64,000 nt of DNA, taken from the NCBI RefSeq assembly GCF_921293095.1, contig NC_060248.1, positions 16,014,744 to 16,078,743 of the forward strand, in the 5' to 3' direction. The position numbers were made by a program, and so were the translations under genes. Positions 1 through 14,018 of this stretch are shown here, piece after piece. Source of the DNA: Ischnura elegans. Its lineage: Eukaryota > Arthropoda > Insecta > Odonata > Coenagrionidae. The notes under the pieces were generated by a model. It had not been told where the DNA came from and did not search any database. It was given only the letters and a program-made list of their open reading frames with translations. Position 1 is the stretch's first letter. Each line of letters starts with the position of its first letter.

Positions 1-3000
1 AATTAACAAAAAAGAAGCAAACAAAAAAGGAGTTAACAAAAAAGAAGTTGACAAATGAGGAGCTAACAAAAAGAAGTTACCAAAAAAGAAGCAAATATAT
101 AAGAAGTTAACAAAAAAAGGAGTTAACAAAAAAGGATTAAACAAAAAAGTTGTTAACAAAAAAGAAGAAAATATATAAGGAGTAAACAAAAAAGGAGTTA
201 ACAAAAAAGGAGTAAACAAAAGTGGAGTAAACAAAAAGGATTAAACAAAAAAGGAGTTAACAAATAAGAAGTTAACGAAAAAGAAGCAAATATAAAAGTA
301 GTTATCAAAAAAAGAGTTAACAAAAAAGGAGTAAACAAAAAAGAAGCAAATATAAAAGGAATTAACAAAAAAATAGTTAACAAAAAACGAGTAAACAAAA
401 AAAGAATAAACAAAAAAGGAGTTAACAAAAAAGAAGTAAATATAAAAGGTGTTAACAAAAAAGAAGCAAATATAAAATTAGTTAACAAAAAAGGGGTTAC
501 AAAAAAGAAGAAAACAAAAAAGGAGTTAACAAAAAAGAAGCAAATATAAAAGGCGTTATCAAAGAAGGAGTGAACAAAAAAGGAGTAAACAAATAAGGAG
601 TTAACAAAAAAGAAGCAAATATAAAACGAGTTAACAAAAAATGTGTTAACAAATAAGGATAATCATAAGAGGAGTAAACAAAAAAGGAGTTAACAAAAAA
701 GGAATGAACAAAAAAGGAGTAAACAAAAAAGGAGTAATCAATAAAGATGCAAATATAATAGGTGTTAACAAAAAACGAGTAAACAAAAAAGGAGTTAACA
801 AAAAAAAGCATATACAAAAGGAGTAAACAAAAAAGTAGTTAACAAAAGAGAAGCAAATATAAAAGGAGTTAACAAAAAAGGAGTTAACAAAAAGAAGTTA
901 ACAAAAAAGAAGCAAATATAGAAGGAGTTTACAAAAAAGGTGCTAACAAAAAAGGAGTTAACAAAAAAGGAGTAAACAAAAAAGGAGTTAACAAAAAAGA
1001 AGCAAATATAAAAGGAGTTAACAAAAAAGGAGTTTACAAAAAAAAGTAAACAAAAAAGGAGAAAAAAAAAGAAGGAGTTAACAAATAAAGAGTTACCAAA
1101 AAAGGAGTAAACAAAAAAGGAGTAAACAAAAAAGAAGCAAATATAAAAGGAGTTAACAAAGAAGGAGTTAACAAAAAAGGAGTAAACAAAAAAGGAGTAA
1201 ACAAAAAAGGAGTAAACAAAAAAGAAGCAAATATAAAAGAAGTTAACAAAAAAGAAGCAAATTTAAAGAAGTTAACAAAAAAGGAGTTAACAAAAAAGGA
1301 GTAAACAAGAAAGGAGTTAACAAAAAAGAAGCAAAAAAAAAGGAGTTAACAAAAGAGGAGTTAACAAAAAAGAAGCAAATATAAAAGGAGTTAACAAAAA
1401 TGGAGTTAACAAAAAAGGAGTAAACAAAAAAGGAGTTAACAAAAAAGAAGCAAATATAAAAGGAGTTAACAAAAAAGGAGTTAACAAAAAAAAAGTAAAC
1501 AAAAAAGGAGTAAACATAGAAGGAGTTAACAAATAAAGAGTTAACAATAAAGAAGCAACCATAAAAGGAGTTAACAAAAAAAGAGTTACCAAAAAAGGAG
1601 TAAACAAAAAAGGAGTAAACAAAAAAGAAGCAAATATAAAAGGAGTTAACAAAGAAGGAGTTAACAAAAAAGGAGTAAACAAAAAAGGAGTAAACAAAAA
1701 AGAAGCAAATATAAAAGAAGTTAACATAAAAGAAGCAAATTTAAAGAAGTTAACAAAAAAGGAGTTAACAAAAAAGGAGTAAACAAGAAAGGAGTTAACA
1801 AAAAAGAAGCAAACAAAAAAGGAGTTAACAAAAAAGAAGTAAAAAAAAGGAGTGAACAAAAAAAGAGTTAACAAAAAAGGAGTTAACAAAAAAGGAGTAA
1901 ACAAAAAAGGATTTAACAAAAAAGAAGCAAATATAAAAGGAGTAAACAAAAAAGGAGTAAACAAAAAAGGAGTAAACAAAAAGGAGTTAACAAAAAAGAA
2001 GCAAATATAAAAGGAGTTAACAAAAAAGGAGTAAACAAAAAAGGAGTTAAAAAAAGAGGAGTAAACAAAAAAGGAGTTAACAAAAAAGAAGCAAATATAA
2101 AAGGATTAAACAATAAAGGAATTAATGAAAAAGGATTTAACAAAAAAGAAGCAAATATAAAAGGAATTAACAAAAATGGAGTAAACAAAAAAGGAGTTAA
2201 CAAAAAAAAGCATATACAAAAGGAGAAAACAAAAAAGGAGTTTACAAAAGAGAAGCAAATATAAAAGGAGTTAACAAAAAAGGAGTTAACAAAAAGAAGT
2301 TAACAAAAAAGAAGCAAATATAGAAGGAGTTAACAAAAAAGGAGAAAACAAAAAAGGAGTAAACAAAAAAGGAGTTAACAAAAAAGAACGAAAATTTAAA
2401 TGAGTTAACAAAAATGGAGTTAACAAAAAAGGAGTAAACAAAAAAGGAGTTAACAAAAAAGAAGCAAATATAAAAGGAGTTAACAAAAAAGGAGTTAACA
2501 AAAAAGGAGTAAACAAAAAAGGAGTAAACAAAGAAGGAGTTAACAAATAAAGAGTTAACAATAAAGAAGCAACCATAAAAGGAGTTAACAAAAAAAGAGT
2601 TACCAAAAAAGGAGTAAACAAAAAAGGAGTAAACAAAAAAGAAGCAAATATAAAAGGAGTTAACAAAGAAGGAGTTAACAAAAAAGGAGTAAACAAAAAA
2701 GGAGTAAACAAAAAAGGAGTAAACAAAAAAGAAGCAAATATAAAAAAAGGTAACAAAAAAGAAGCGAATTTAAAGAAGTTAACAAAAAAGGAGTTAACAA
2801 AAAAGGAGTAAACAAGAAAGGAGTTAACAAAAAAGAAGCAAAAAAAAAAAGGAGTTAACAAAAAAGAAGTAAAAAAAAGGAGTGAACAAAAAAAGAGTTA
2901 ACAAAAAAGGAGTTTACAAAAAAGGAGTAAACAAAAAAGGATTTACCAAAAAAGAAGCAAATATAAAAGGAGTAAACAAAAAAGGAGTAAACAAAAAAGG

Positions 3001-5292
3001 AGTAAACAAAAATGAGTTAACAAAAAAGAAGCAAATATAAAAGGAGTTAACAAAAAAGGAGTAAACAAAAAAAGAGTTAACAAAAGAGGAGTAAACAAAA
3101 AATGAGTTAACAAAAAAGAAGCAAATATAAAAGGAGTAAACAAAAAAGGAATTAATGAAAAAGGATTTAACAAAAAAGAAGCAAATATAAAAGGAATTAA
3201 CAAAAATGGAGTTAACAAAAAAGGAGTAAACAAAAAAGTAGTTAACAAAAAAGAAGCAAATATAAAAGGAGTTAACAAAAAATGTGTTAACAAATAAGGA
3301 TAAACATAAGAGGAGTAAACAAAAAAGGAGTTAACAAAAAAGGAATGAACAAAAAAGGAGTTAACAAAAAAGGAGTTATCAAAAAGGATGCAAATATAAA
3401 AGGACTTAACAAAAAAGGAGTAAACAAAAAAGGAGTTAACAAAAAAAAGCATATATAAAAGGAGTAAACAAAAAAGGAGTGAACAAAAACGGAGTTAACA
3501 AAAGAGAAGCAAATATAAAAGGAGTTAACAAAAAAAGAGTTAACAAAAAGAAGTTAACAAAAAAGAAGCGAATATAGAAGGAGTTTACAAAAAAGGAGCT
3601 GACAAAAAAGGAGTAAACAAAAAAGGAGAAAACAAAAAAGGATTTACAAAAAAGAAGCAAATATAAAAGGAGTTAACAAAAAAGGAGTAAACAAAAAAGG
3701 AGTAAACAAAAAAGGAGTTAACAAATAAAGAGTTAACAAAAAAGAAGCAACCATAAAAGGAGTTAACAAAAAAAGAGTTACCAAAAAAGGAGTAATCAAA
3801 AAAGAAGTAAACAAAAAAGAAGCACATATAAAAGGAGTTAACAAAAAGGAGTTAACCAAAAAGGAGTAAACAAAAAAGAAGCAAATATAAATGGAGTTAA
3901 CAAAAAAGAAGTAAATATAAAAGAAGTTAACAAAAAAAGAGTTAACAAAAAAGGAGTAAACAAGAAAGGAGTTAACAAAAAAGAAGCAAATAAAAATGGA
4001 GTTCACAAAAAAGGAGTTAACAAAAAAGGAGTGAACAAAAAAGGAGGATACAAAATAGGAGTTAACAAAAAAGCAAATATAAAAGGAATTAACAAAAAAG
4101 GAGTTAACAAAAAAGGAGTTAACAAAAAAGGAGTAAACAAAAAAGGATTTAACAAAATAGAAGCAAATATAAAAGGCATTAACAAAAAAGGAGTAAACAA
4201 AAAAGGAGGAAACAAAAAAGGAGTTAATAAAAAAGAAGCAATATTAAAATGAGTTAACAAAAAAGAAATTAACAAAAAAGGAGGAAACAAAAGAGGAGTT
4301 AACAAAAAAGAAGCAAATATAAAAGGAGTTAATAAAAAAGAAGCAAATATAAAAGGAGTAAACAAAAAAGAAGCAAATATAAAAAGTTAACAAAAAAGGA
4401 GTTACCAAAAAAAGTAAAAAAAGGAGTAAATAAAAAAGGATTTAACAAAAAAAAAAGCAAATATAAAAGGAATTAACAAAAATGGAGTTAACAAAAAAGG
4501 AGTAAACAAAAAAGTAGTTAACAAAAAAGAAGCAAATATAAATGGAGTTAACAAAAAAGGAGTAAACAAAAGTGGAGTAAACAAAAAAGGAGTAAACAAA
4601 AAAGGAGTTAACAAATAAGAAGTTAACGAAAAATAAGTTAACAAAATAGAAGCAAATATAAAAGGGTATTTAAAAAAATGAGTAAACAAGAAAGGAGTAA
4701 ACAAAAAAGGAGTAAACAAAAAAAAGCAAATATAAAAGGAGTTAACAAAAAAGGAGTAAACAAAAAAGGAGTAAACAAAAAAGGATTTAACAAAAGAGAA
4801 GCAAATATAAAAAAAGAGTTAACAAAAAAGGAGTTAACAGCAAGGAGTAAACATAATAGGAGTTAACAAAAAAGAAGCAAATATAAAAGGATTTAACAAA
4901 AAAGGAGTAAACCAAAAAGGAGTAAACAAAAAAGGATTTAACAAAAGACAAGCAAATATAAAAGGAGTTAACAAAAAAGGAGTTAATAAAAAATTGTAAA
5001 CAAAAAAGGAGTTAACAAAAAAGGAGTTAACAAAAAGGAGTAAACAAAAAAGGAGTAAACAAAAATGAAGCAAATATAAAAGAAGTTTACAAAAGAGGAG
5101 TTAACAAAAAGACGTTAACATAAAAGAAGCAAATATAAAAGGAGTTAACAAAAAAGGAGTTAATAAAAAAGGAGTAAACAAAAAAGGAGTAAACAAAAAA
5201 GGAGTAAACAAAAAAGAAGCAAATATAAAAGGAGTTAACAAAAATGGAGTTAATAAAAAAGGAATAAACAAAAAAGGAGTTAACCAAAAAGA

Positions 5293-5420
5293 AGCAAATA
5301 TAAAAGAAGTTAACAAAAAGGAGTTAACAAAAAAATAGTAAACAAAAAAGGAGTTAACAAAAAAAGAATTAACAAAAAATGTGTCGACAAAAAATGAGTT
5401 AACAAAAAATGAGTTAACAA
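5293..5420. other. Unoccupied paralogue of the transposon insertion site
   Basis: This piece of satellite A has the same order of monomer variants as the two flanks of the 20075-21311 insertion joined together. It runs AGAAGTTAAC, AAAAAGGAGTTAAC, an A-run with ATAGTAAAC, GAATTAAC and then GTGTCGAC. The site equivalent to the insertion is the TTAA at 5324-5327. Similarity continues downstream: 5441-5560 matches 21427-21545, including a GTATTTAAC variant and AAACATTAAAGG. It therefore serves as an internal empty-site control showing that a single TTAA was present before insertion. Confidence 0.8.
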
Positions 5421-8400
5421 AAAAGGAGTAAACAAAAAAGGAGTTAACAAGAAATAAGCAAATATAAAAGGAGTAAACAAAAAAGGAGTTAACAAAAAAG
5501 TATTTAACAAAAAATAAGCAAACATTAAAGGAGTTAACAAAAAAAGAGTTAACAAAAAAGTAGTAAACAAAAAAGGAGTTAACAAAAAGAAGCAAATATA
5601 AAAGGAGTTAACAAAAAAGGAGTTCAATAAAAAAAAGGAAACAAAAAAGGAGTGAACAAAAAAGGAGTTAACAAAAAAGAAGCAAACAAAAAAGGAGTTA
5701 ACAAAAATATGTTGACAAATGAGGAGCTAACAAAAAGAAGTTACCAAAAAAGAAGCAAATATAAAAGAAGTTAACAAAAAAGCAATTAACAAAAAAGGAT
5801 TAAATAAAAAGGAGAAAACAAAAAAGGAGTTAACAAAAAAGAAGCAAATTTAAAAGGAGTTAACTAAAATGGAGTTAAGAAAAAAGAAGTAAACAAAAAA
5901 GAAGTTAACAAAAAAGAGGCAAATATAAAAGGAGTAAACAAAAAAAGATTTAACAAAAAAGGAGTAAATCAAAAGGAGTAAACAAAAAAGGAATAAACAA
6001 AACAGGAGTTAACAAAAAAGAAGCAAATATAAAAGGAGTTAACAAAAAAGGAGTTAACAAAAAAGGAGTAAACAAAGTAGGAGTAAACAAAAAATGAGTT
6101 AACAAAAAAAGAGTAAACAAAAAAGGAGTATACAAAAAAGGAGTTAACAAATAAGGAGTAAACAAAAAAGAAGCAAACATAAAACGAGTTATTAAAAAAA
6201 GAGTTAACAAAAAAGGAGTTAACAAAAAAGAAGCAAATATAAAGGAGTTAACAAAAAAGGAGTTAACAAAAAACGAGTAATCAAAAAAGCAGTAAACAAA
6301 AAAGGAGTAAATAAAAAAGAAGCAAATATAAAAGGAGTTAAAAAAAATGAAGCAAATATAAAATGAGTATACAAAAAAGGAATAAACAAAAAAGGAGTAA
6401 ACAAAATAGGAGTGAACAAAAAAGGAGTTAACAAAAAAAGGCTATTATAAAAGGAGTAAACAAAAAAGGAGTTAAAAAAAAGAAGCAAATATATAAGGAG
6501 TTTACAAAAAAGGAGTAAACAAAAAAGGAGTAAACAAAAAAGGAGTTATCAAAAAAGAAGCAAATATAAAAGGGGTTAAAAAAAGGAGTAAACAAAAAGG
6601 AGTCAACAAAAAAGGAGTAAACAAAAAAGAAGCAAATATAAAAGGAGTTAACAAAAAAGGAGTAAACAAAAATGGAGTAAACAAAAAAGGATTTAACAAA
6701 AGAGAAGCAAATATAAAAAGAGTTCACAAAAAAGGAGTTAACAGAAAGGAGTAAACAAAAAAGGAGTAAACAAAAAAGAAGCAAATATTAAAGTAGTTAA
6801 CAAATGAGGAGTAAACAAAAAGAAGTTAACAAAAAAGAAGCAAATATAAAAGGAGTTAACAAAAAAGAAGTTAATAAAAAAGGAGTAAACAAAAAATGAG
6901 TAAACAAAAAAGGAGTTAACAAAAAAGAAGCAAATATAAAAGGAGTTAACAAAAAAGGAGTTTACAAAAAAATAGTTAAAAAAAAGGAGTTAACAAAAAA
7001 GGAGTTAACAAAAAGGAGTAAACAAAAAAGGAGTAAACAAAAAAGAAGCAAATATAAAAGAAGATTACAAATGAGGAGTTAACAAAAAGACGTTAACAAA
7101 AAAGAAGCAAATATAAATGGAGTTAACAAAAAAGGAGTAAACAAAAAAGGAGTCAACAAAAAAGGAGTAAACAAAAAAGGAGTAAACAATAAAGAAGCAA
7201 ATATAAAAGGAGTTAACAAAAATGGAGTTAATAAAAAAGGAATAAACAAAAAAGGAGTTAACAAAAAAGAAGCAAATATAAAAGGAGTTAACAAAAAAGA
7301 AGTTAACGAAAATATAGTAAACAAAAAAGGAGTTAACAAAAAAAGAATTAACAAAAAATGAGTTGACAAAAAATGAGTTTACAAAAAATGAGTTAACAAA
7401 AAAGGAGTAAACAAAAAAGGAGTTAACAAAAAAGAAGCAAATATAAAAGGAGTTAAAAAAAAGGAGTTAACAAAAAAATATATAACAAGAAATAAGCAAA
7501 CATAAAAGGTGTTAACAAAAAAAGAGTTAACAAAAAAGTAGTAAACAAAAAAGGAGTTAACAAAAAAAAACAAATATAAAAGGAGTGAACAAAAACGGAG
7601 TTAACAAAAAAAAAGCAAACAAAAAAGGAGTTAACAAAAAAATGTTGACAAATGAGGAGCTAACAAAAAGAAGTTACCAAAAAAGAAGCAAATATAAAAG
7701 AAATTAACAAAAAAGGAGTTAACAAAAAAGGATTAAATAAAAATGAGAAAACAAAAAAGGAGTTAACAAAAAAAAAGCAAATTTAAAAGGAGTTAACTAA
7801 AATGGAGTTAAGAAAAAAGAAGTAAACAAAAAAGAAGTTAACAAATAAGAAGCAAATATAAAAGGAGTAAACAAAAAAGGATTTAATAAAAAAAGGAGTA
7901 AATCAAAAGGAGTAAACAAAAAAGGAATAAACAAAACCGGAGTTAACAAAAAAGAAGCAAATATAAAAGGAGTTAACAAAAAAGGAGTTAACAAAAAAGG
8001 AGTAAACAAAGTAGGAGTAAACAAAAAATGAGTTAACAAAAAAGGAGTAAACAAAAAAGGAGTATACAAAAAAGGAGTTAACAAATAAGGAGTAAACAAA
8101 AAAGAAGCAAACATAAAACGAGTTATTAAAAAAAGAGTTAACAAAAAAGGAGTTAACAAAAAAGAAGCAAATATAAAAGGAGTTAACAAAAAAGGAGTTA
8201 ACAAAAAACGAGTAAACAAAAAAGGAGTAAACAAAAAAGGAGTTAACAAAATAGAAGCAAATATAAAAGGGTATTAAAAAAAATGAGTAAACAAGATAGG
8301 AGTAAACAAAAAAGGAGTAAACAAAAAAAAAGCAAATATAAAAGGAGTTAACAAAAAAGGAGTAAACAAAAAAGGAGTAAACAAAAAAGGATTTAACAAA

Positions 8401-9270
8401 AGAGAAGCAAATATAAAAAAAGAGTTAACAAAAAAGGAGTTAACAGCAAGGAGTAAACATAATAGGAGTTAACAAAAAAGAAGCAAATATAAAAGGATTT
8501 AACAAAAAAGGCGTAAACAAAAAAGGAGTAAACAAAAAAGGATTTAACAAAAGAGAAGCAAATATAAAAGGAGTTAACAAAAAAGGAGTTAACAAAAAAA
8601 TAGTAAACAAAAAAGGAGTTAACAAAAAAAGGCTATTATAAAAGGAGTAAACAAAAAAGGAGTTAAAAAAAAGAAGCATATATATAAGGAGTTTACAAAA
8701 AAGGAGTAAACAAAAAAGGAGTAAACAAAAAAGGAGTTATCAAAAAAGAAGCAAATATAAAAGGGGTTAAAAAAAGGAGTAAACAAAAAGGAGTCAACAA
8801 AAAAGGAGTAAACAAAAAAGAAGCAAATATAAAAGGAGTTAACAAAAAAGGAGTAAACAAAAATGGAGTAAACAAAAAAGGATTTAACAAAAGAGAAGCA
8901 AATATGAAAAGAGTTCACAAAAAATGAGTTAACAGAAAGGAGTAAATAAAAAAGGAGTAAACAAAAAAGAAGCAAATATTAAAGTAGTTAACAAATGAGG
9001 AGTAAACAAAAAGAAGTTAACAAAAAAGAAGCAAATATAAAAGGAGTTAACAAAAAAGAAGTTAATAAAAAAGGAGTAAACAAAAAATGAGTAAACAAAA
9101 AAGGAGTTAACAAAAAAGAAGCAAATATAAAAGGAGTTAACAAAAAAGGAGTTTACAAAAAAATAGTTAAAAAAAAGGAGTTAACAAAAAAGGAGTTAAC
9201 AAAAAGGAGTAAACAAAAAAAGGAGTAAACAAAAAAGAAGCAAATATAAAAGAAGTTTACAAATGAGGAG

Positions 9271-12200
9271 TTAACAAAAAGACGTTAACAAAAAAGAAGC
9301 AAATATAAATGGAGTTAACAAAAAAGGAGTAAACAAAAAAGGAGTAAACAAAAAAGGAGTAAACAAAAAAGGAGTAAACAATAAAGAAGCAAATATAAAA
9401 GGAGTTAACAAAAATGGAGTTAATAAAAAAGGAATAAACAAAAAAGGAGTTAACAAAAAAGAAGCAAATATAAAAGGAGTTAACAAAAAAGAAGTTAACA
9501 AAAATATAGTAAACAAAAAAGGAGTTAACAAAAAAAGAATTAACAAAAAATGAGTTGACAAAAAATGAGTTAACAAAAAATGAGTTAACAAAAAAGGAGT
9601 AAACAAAAAAGGAGTTAACAAAAAAGAAGCAAATATAAAAGGAGTTAAAAAAAAGGAGTTAACAAAAAAATATATAACAAGAAATAAGCAAACATAAAAG
9701 GTGTTAACAAAAAAAGAGTTAACAAAAAAGTAGTAAACAAAAAAGGAGTTAACAAAAAGAAGCAAATATAAAAGGAGTTAACAAAAAAGGAGTTAACAAA
9801 AAAATAGTAAACAAAAAAGGAGTGAACAAAAACGGAGTTAACAAAAAAAAAGCAAACAAAAAAGGAGTTAACAAAAAAATGTTGACAAATGAGTAGCTAA
9901 CAAAAAGAAGTTACCAAAAAAGAAGCAAATATAAAAGAAATTAACAAAAAAGGAGTTAACAAAAAAGGATTAAATAAAAATGAGAAAACAAAAAAGGAGT
10001 TAACAAAAAAAAAGCAAATTTAAAAGGAGTTAACTAAAATGGAGTTAAGAAAAAAGAAGTAAACAAAAAAGAAGTTAACAAATAAGAAGCAAATATAAAA
10101 GGAGTAAACAAAAAAGGATTTAATAAAAAAAGGAGTAAATCAAAAGGAGTAAACAAAAAAGGAATAAACAAAACAGGAGTTAACAAAAAAGAAGCAAATA
10201 TAAAAGGAGTTAACAAAAAAGGAGTTAACAAAAAAGGAGTAAACAAAGTAGGAGTAAACAAAAAATGAGTTAACAAAAAAGGAGTAAACAAAAAAGGAGT
10301 ATACAAAAAAGGAGTTAACAAATAAGGAGTAAACAAAAAAGAAGCAAACATAAAACGAGTTATTAAAAAAAGAGTTAACAAAAAAGGAGTTAACAAAAAA
10401 AGAAGCAAATATAAAAGGAGTTAACAAAAAAGGAGTTAACAAAAAACGAGTAAACAAAAAAGGAGTAAACAAAAAAGGAGTTAACAAAAAAGAAGCAAAT
10501 ATAAAAGGGTATTAAAAAAAATGAGTAAACAAGATAGGAGTAAACAAAAAAGGAGTAAACAAAAAAAAAGCAAATATAAAAGGAGTTAACAAAAAAGGAG
10601 TAAACAAAAAAGGAGTAAACAAAAAAGGATTTAACAAAAGAGAAGCAAATATAAAAAAAGAGTTAACAAAAAAGGAGTTAACAGCAAGGAGTAAACATAA
10701 TAGGAGTTAACAAAAAAGAAGCAAATATAAAAGGATTTAACAAAAAAGGAGTAAACAAAAAAGGAGTAAACAAAAAAGGATTTAACAAAAGAGAAGCAAA
10801 TATAAAAGGAGTTAACAAAAAAGGAGTTAACAAAAAAATAGTAAACAAAAAAGGAGTTAACAAAAAAAGAGTTAACAAAAAGGAGTAAACAAAAAAGGAG
10901 TAAACAAAAATGAAGCAAATATAAAAGAAGTTAACAAATGAGGAGTTAACAAAAAGACGTTAACAAAAAAGAAGCAAATATAAAAGGAGTTAACAAAAAA
11001 GGAGTTAACAAAAAAGGAGTAAACAAAAAAGGAGTAAACAAAAAAGTTTTAACAAAAGAGAAGCAAATATAAAAAAAGAGTTAACAAAAAAGGAGTTAAC
11101 AGCAATGAGTAAACAAAAAAGGAGTTAACAAAAGAGAGCAAATATAAAAGGATTTAACAAAAAAGGAGTAAACAAAAAAGGAGTAAACAAAAAAGGATTT
11201 AACAAAAGAAAAGTAAATATAAAAGGAGTTAACAAAAAAGGAGTTAACAAAAAAATAGTAAACAAAAAAGGAGTTAACAAAAAAGGAGTTAACAAAAAGG
11301 AGTAAACAAAAAAGGAGTTAACAAAAAATAATCAAATATAAAAGAAGTTTACAAATGAGGAGTTAACAAAAAGACGTTAACAAAGAAGAAGCAAATATAA
11401 AAGGAGTTAACAAAAAAGGAGTTAACAAAAAAGGAGTAAACAAAAAAGGAGTTAACAAAAAAATAGTAAACAAAAAAGGAGTTAACAAAAAAAGAGTAAA
11501 CAAAAAAGGAGTAAACAAAAAAGGATTTAACAAAAGAGAAGCAAATATAAAAAAAGAGTTAACAAAAAAGGAGTTAACAGCAAGGAGTAAACATAATAGG
11601 AGTTAACAAAAAAGAAGCAAATATAAAAGGATTTAACAAAAAAGGCGTAAACAAAAAAGGAGTAAACAAAAAAGGATTTAACAAAAGAGAAGCAAATATA
11701 AAAGGAGTTAACAAAAAAGGAGTTAACAAAAAAATAGTAAACAAAAAAAGAGTTAACAAAAAAAGAGTTAACAAAAAGGAGTAAACAAAAAAGGAGTAAA
11801 CAAAAATGAAGCAAATATAAAAGAAGTTAACAAATGAGGAGTTAACAAAAAGACGTTAACAAAAAAGAAGCAAATATAAAAGGAGTTAACAAAAAAGGAG
11901 TTAACAAAAAAGGAGTAAACAAAAAAGGAGTAAACAAAAAAGTTTTAACAAAAGAGAAGCAAATATAAAAAAAGAGTTAACAAAAAAGGAGTTAACAGCA
12001 ATGAGTAAACAAAAAAGGAGTTAACAAAAGAGAGCAAATATAAAATGATTTAACAAAAAAGGAGTAAACAAAAAAGGAGTAAACAAAAAAGGATTTAACA
12101 AAAGAAAAGTAAATATAAAAGGAGTTAACAAAAAAGGAGTTAACAAAAAAATAGTAAACAAAAAAGGAGTTAACAAAAAAGGAGTTAACAAAAAGGAGTA

Positions 12201-12637
12201 AACAAAAAAGGAGTTAACAAAAAATAATCAAATATAAAAGAAGTTTACAAATGAGGAGTTAACAAAAAGACGTTAACAAAGAAGAAGCAAATATAAAAGG
12301 AGTTAACAAAAAAGGAGTTAACAAAAAAGGAGTAAACAAAAAAGGAGTTAACAAAAAAATAGTAAACAAAAAAGGAGTTAACAAAAAAAGAGTTAACAAA
12401 AAATGAGTCGACAAAAAATGAGTTAACAAAAAATGAGTTAACAAAAAAGGAGTAAACAAAAAAGGAGTTAACAAAAAAGAAGCAAATATAAAAGGAGTAA
12501 ACAAAAAAGGAGTTTAAAAAAAGGATATAACAAAAAATAAGCAAACATAAAAGGAGTTAACAAAAAAAGAGTTAACAAAAAAGTAGTAAACAAAAAAGGA
12601 GATAACAAAAAGAAGCAAATATAAAAGGAGTTAACAA
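9271..12637. repeat. Satellite A higher-order block, copy 1 of about 3.35 kb
   Basis: The order of variant monomers is reproduced about 6.07 kb downstream. Matching landmarks sit at 10631/16701, 11527/17597 and 12245/18314, with offsets of 6,069-6,072 bp; near the left end the offset is 6,087 bp, as if one 15-mer plus 2 bp differed. The match breaks down after 12637. An internal 896-bp repeat (10631 versus 11527) is present in both copies, so that duplication is older than the 3.35-kb one. Confidence 0.8.
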
Positions 12638-14018
12638 AATAGAAGCAAATATAAAAGGGTATTAAAAAAAATGAGTAAACAAGATAGGAGTAAACAAAAA
12701 AGGAGTAAACAAAAAAAAAAGCAAATATAAAAGGAGTTAACAAAAAAGGAGTAAACAAAAAAGGAGTAAACAAAAAAGGAGTTAACAAAATAGAAGCAAA
12801 TATAAAAAAAGAGTTAACAAAAAAGGAGTTAACAGCAAGGAGTAAACATAATAGGAGTTAACAAAAAAGAAGCAAATATAAAAGGATTTAACAAAAAAGG
12901 CGTAAACAAAAAAGGAGTAAACAAAAAAGGATTTAACAAAAGAGAAGCAAATATAAAAGGAGTTAACAAAAAAGGAGTTAACAAAAAAATAGTAAACAAA
13001 AAAGGAGTTAACAAAAAAAGGCTATTATAAAAGGAGTAAACAAAAAAGGAGTTAAAAAAAAGAAGCATATATATAAGGAGTTTACAAAAAAGGAGTAAAC
13101 AAAAAAGGAGTAAACAAAAAAGGAGTTATCAAAAAAGAAGCAAATATAAAAGGGGTTAAAAAAAGGAGTAAACAAAAAGGAGTCAACAAAAAAGGAGTAA
13201 ACAAAAAAGAAGCAAATATAAAAGGAGTTAACAAAAAAGGAGTAAACAAAAATGGAGTAAACAAAAAAGGATTTAACAAAAGAGAAGCAAATATAAAAAG
13301 AGTTCACAAAAAAGGAGTTAACAGAAAGGAGTAAACAAAAAAGGAGTAAACAAAAAAGAAGCAAATATTAAAGTAGTTAACAAATGAGGAGTAAACAAAA
13401 AGAAGTTAACAAAAAAGAAGCAAATATAAAAGGAGTTAACAAAAAAGAAGTTAATAAAAAAGGAGTAAACAAAAAATGAGTAAACAAAAAAGGAGTTAAC
13501 AAAAAAGAAGCAAATATAAAAGGAGTTTACAAAAAAGGAGTTTACAAAAAAATAGTTAAAAAAAAGGAGTTAACAAAAAAGGAGTTAACAAAAAGGAGTA
13601 AACAAAAAAGGAGTAAACAAAAAAGAAGCAAATATAAAAGAAGTTTACAAATGAGGAGTTAACAAAAAGACGTTAACAAAAAAGAAGCAAATATAAATGG
13701 AGTTAACAAAAAAGGAGTAAACAAAAAAGGAGTAAACAAAAAAGGAGTAAACAATAAAGAAGCAAATATAAAAGGAGTTAACAAAAATGGAGTTAATAAA
13801 AAAGGAATAAACAAAAAAGGAGTTAACAAAAAAGAAGCAAATATAAAAGGAGTTAACAAAAAAGAAGTTAACAAAAATATAGTAAACAAAAAAGGAGTTA
13901 ACAAAAAAAGAATTAACAAAAAATGAGTTGACAAAAAATGAGTTAACAAAAAATGAGTTAACAAAAAAGGAGTAAACAAAAAAGGAGTTAACAAAAAATA
14001 ATCAAATATAAAAGAAGT
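12245..14018. repeat. Satellite A 1.77-kb tandem duplication, copy 1
   Basis: The monomer-variant string starting at 12245 restarts at 14019. Internal landmarks are shifted by 1,773-1,774 bp (12829/14602, 13082/14855). The distinctive ATAATCAAATATAAAAG monomer opens both copies. Part of this block also matches 8440-8975 with an offset of 4,389 bp. Confidence 0.75.

Noticed and set aside
1317-1979. Minus-strand open frames of 60-220 codons in satellite A (Leu/Phe/Thr/Pro-rich, resembling membrane proteins)
   Set aside because: They are monomer translations (LLTPF, VNSFF). The hydrophobicity comes from reading the A-run as TTT codons. No conserved start, no domain, and frames shift at each 1-bp A-run change.
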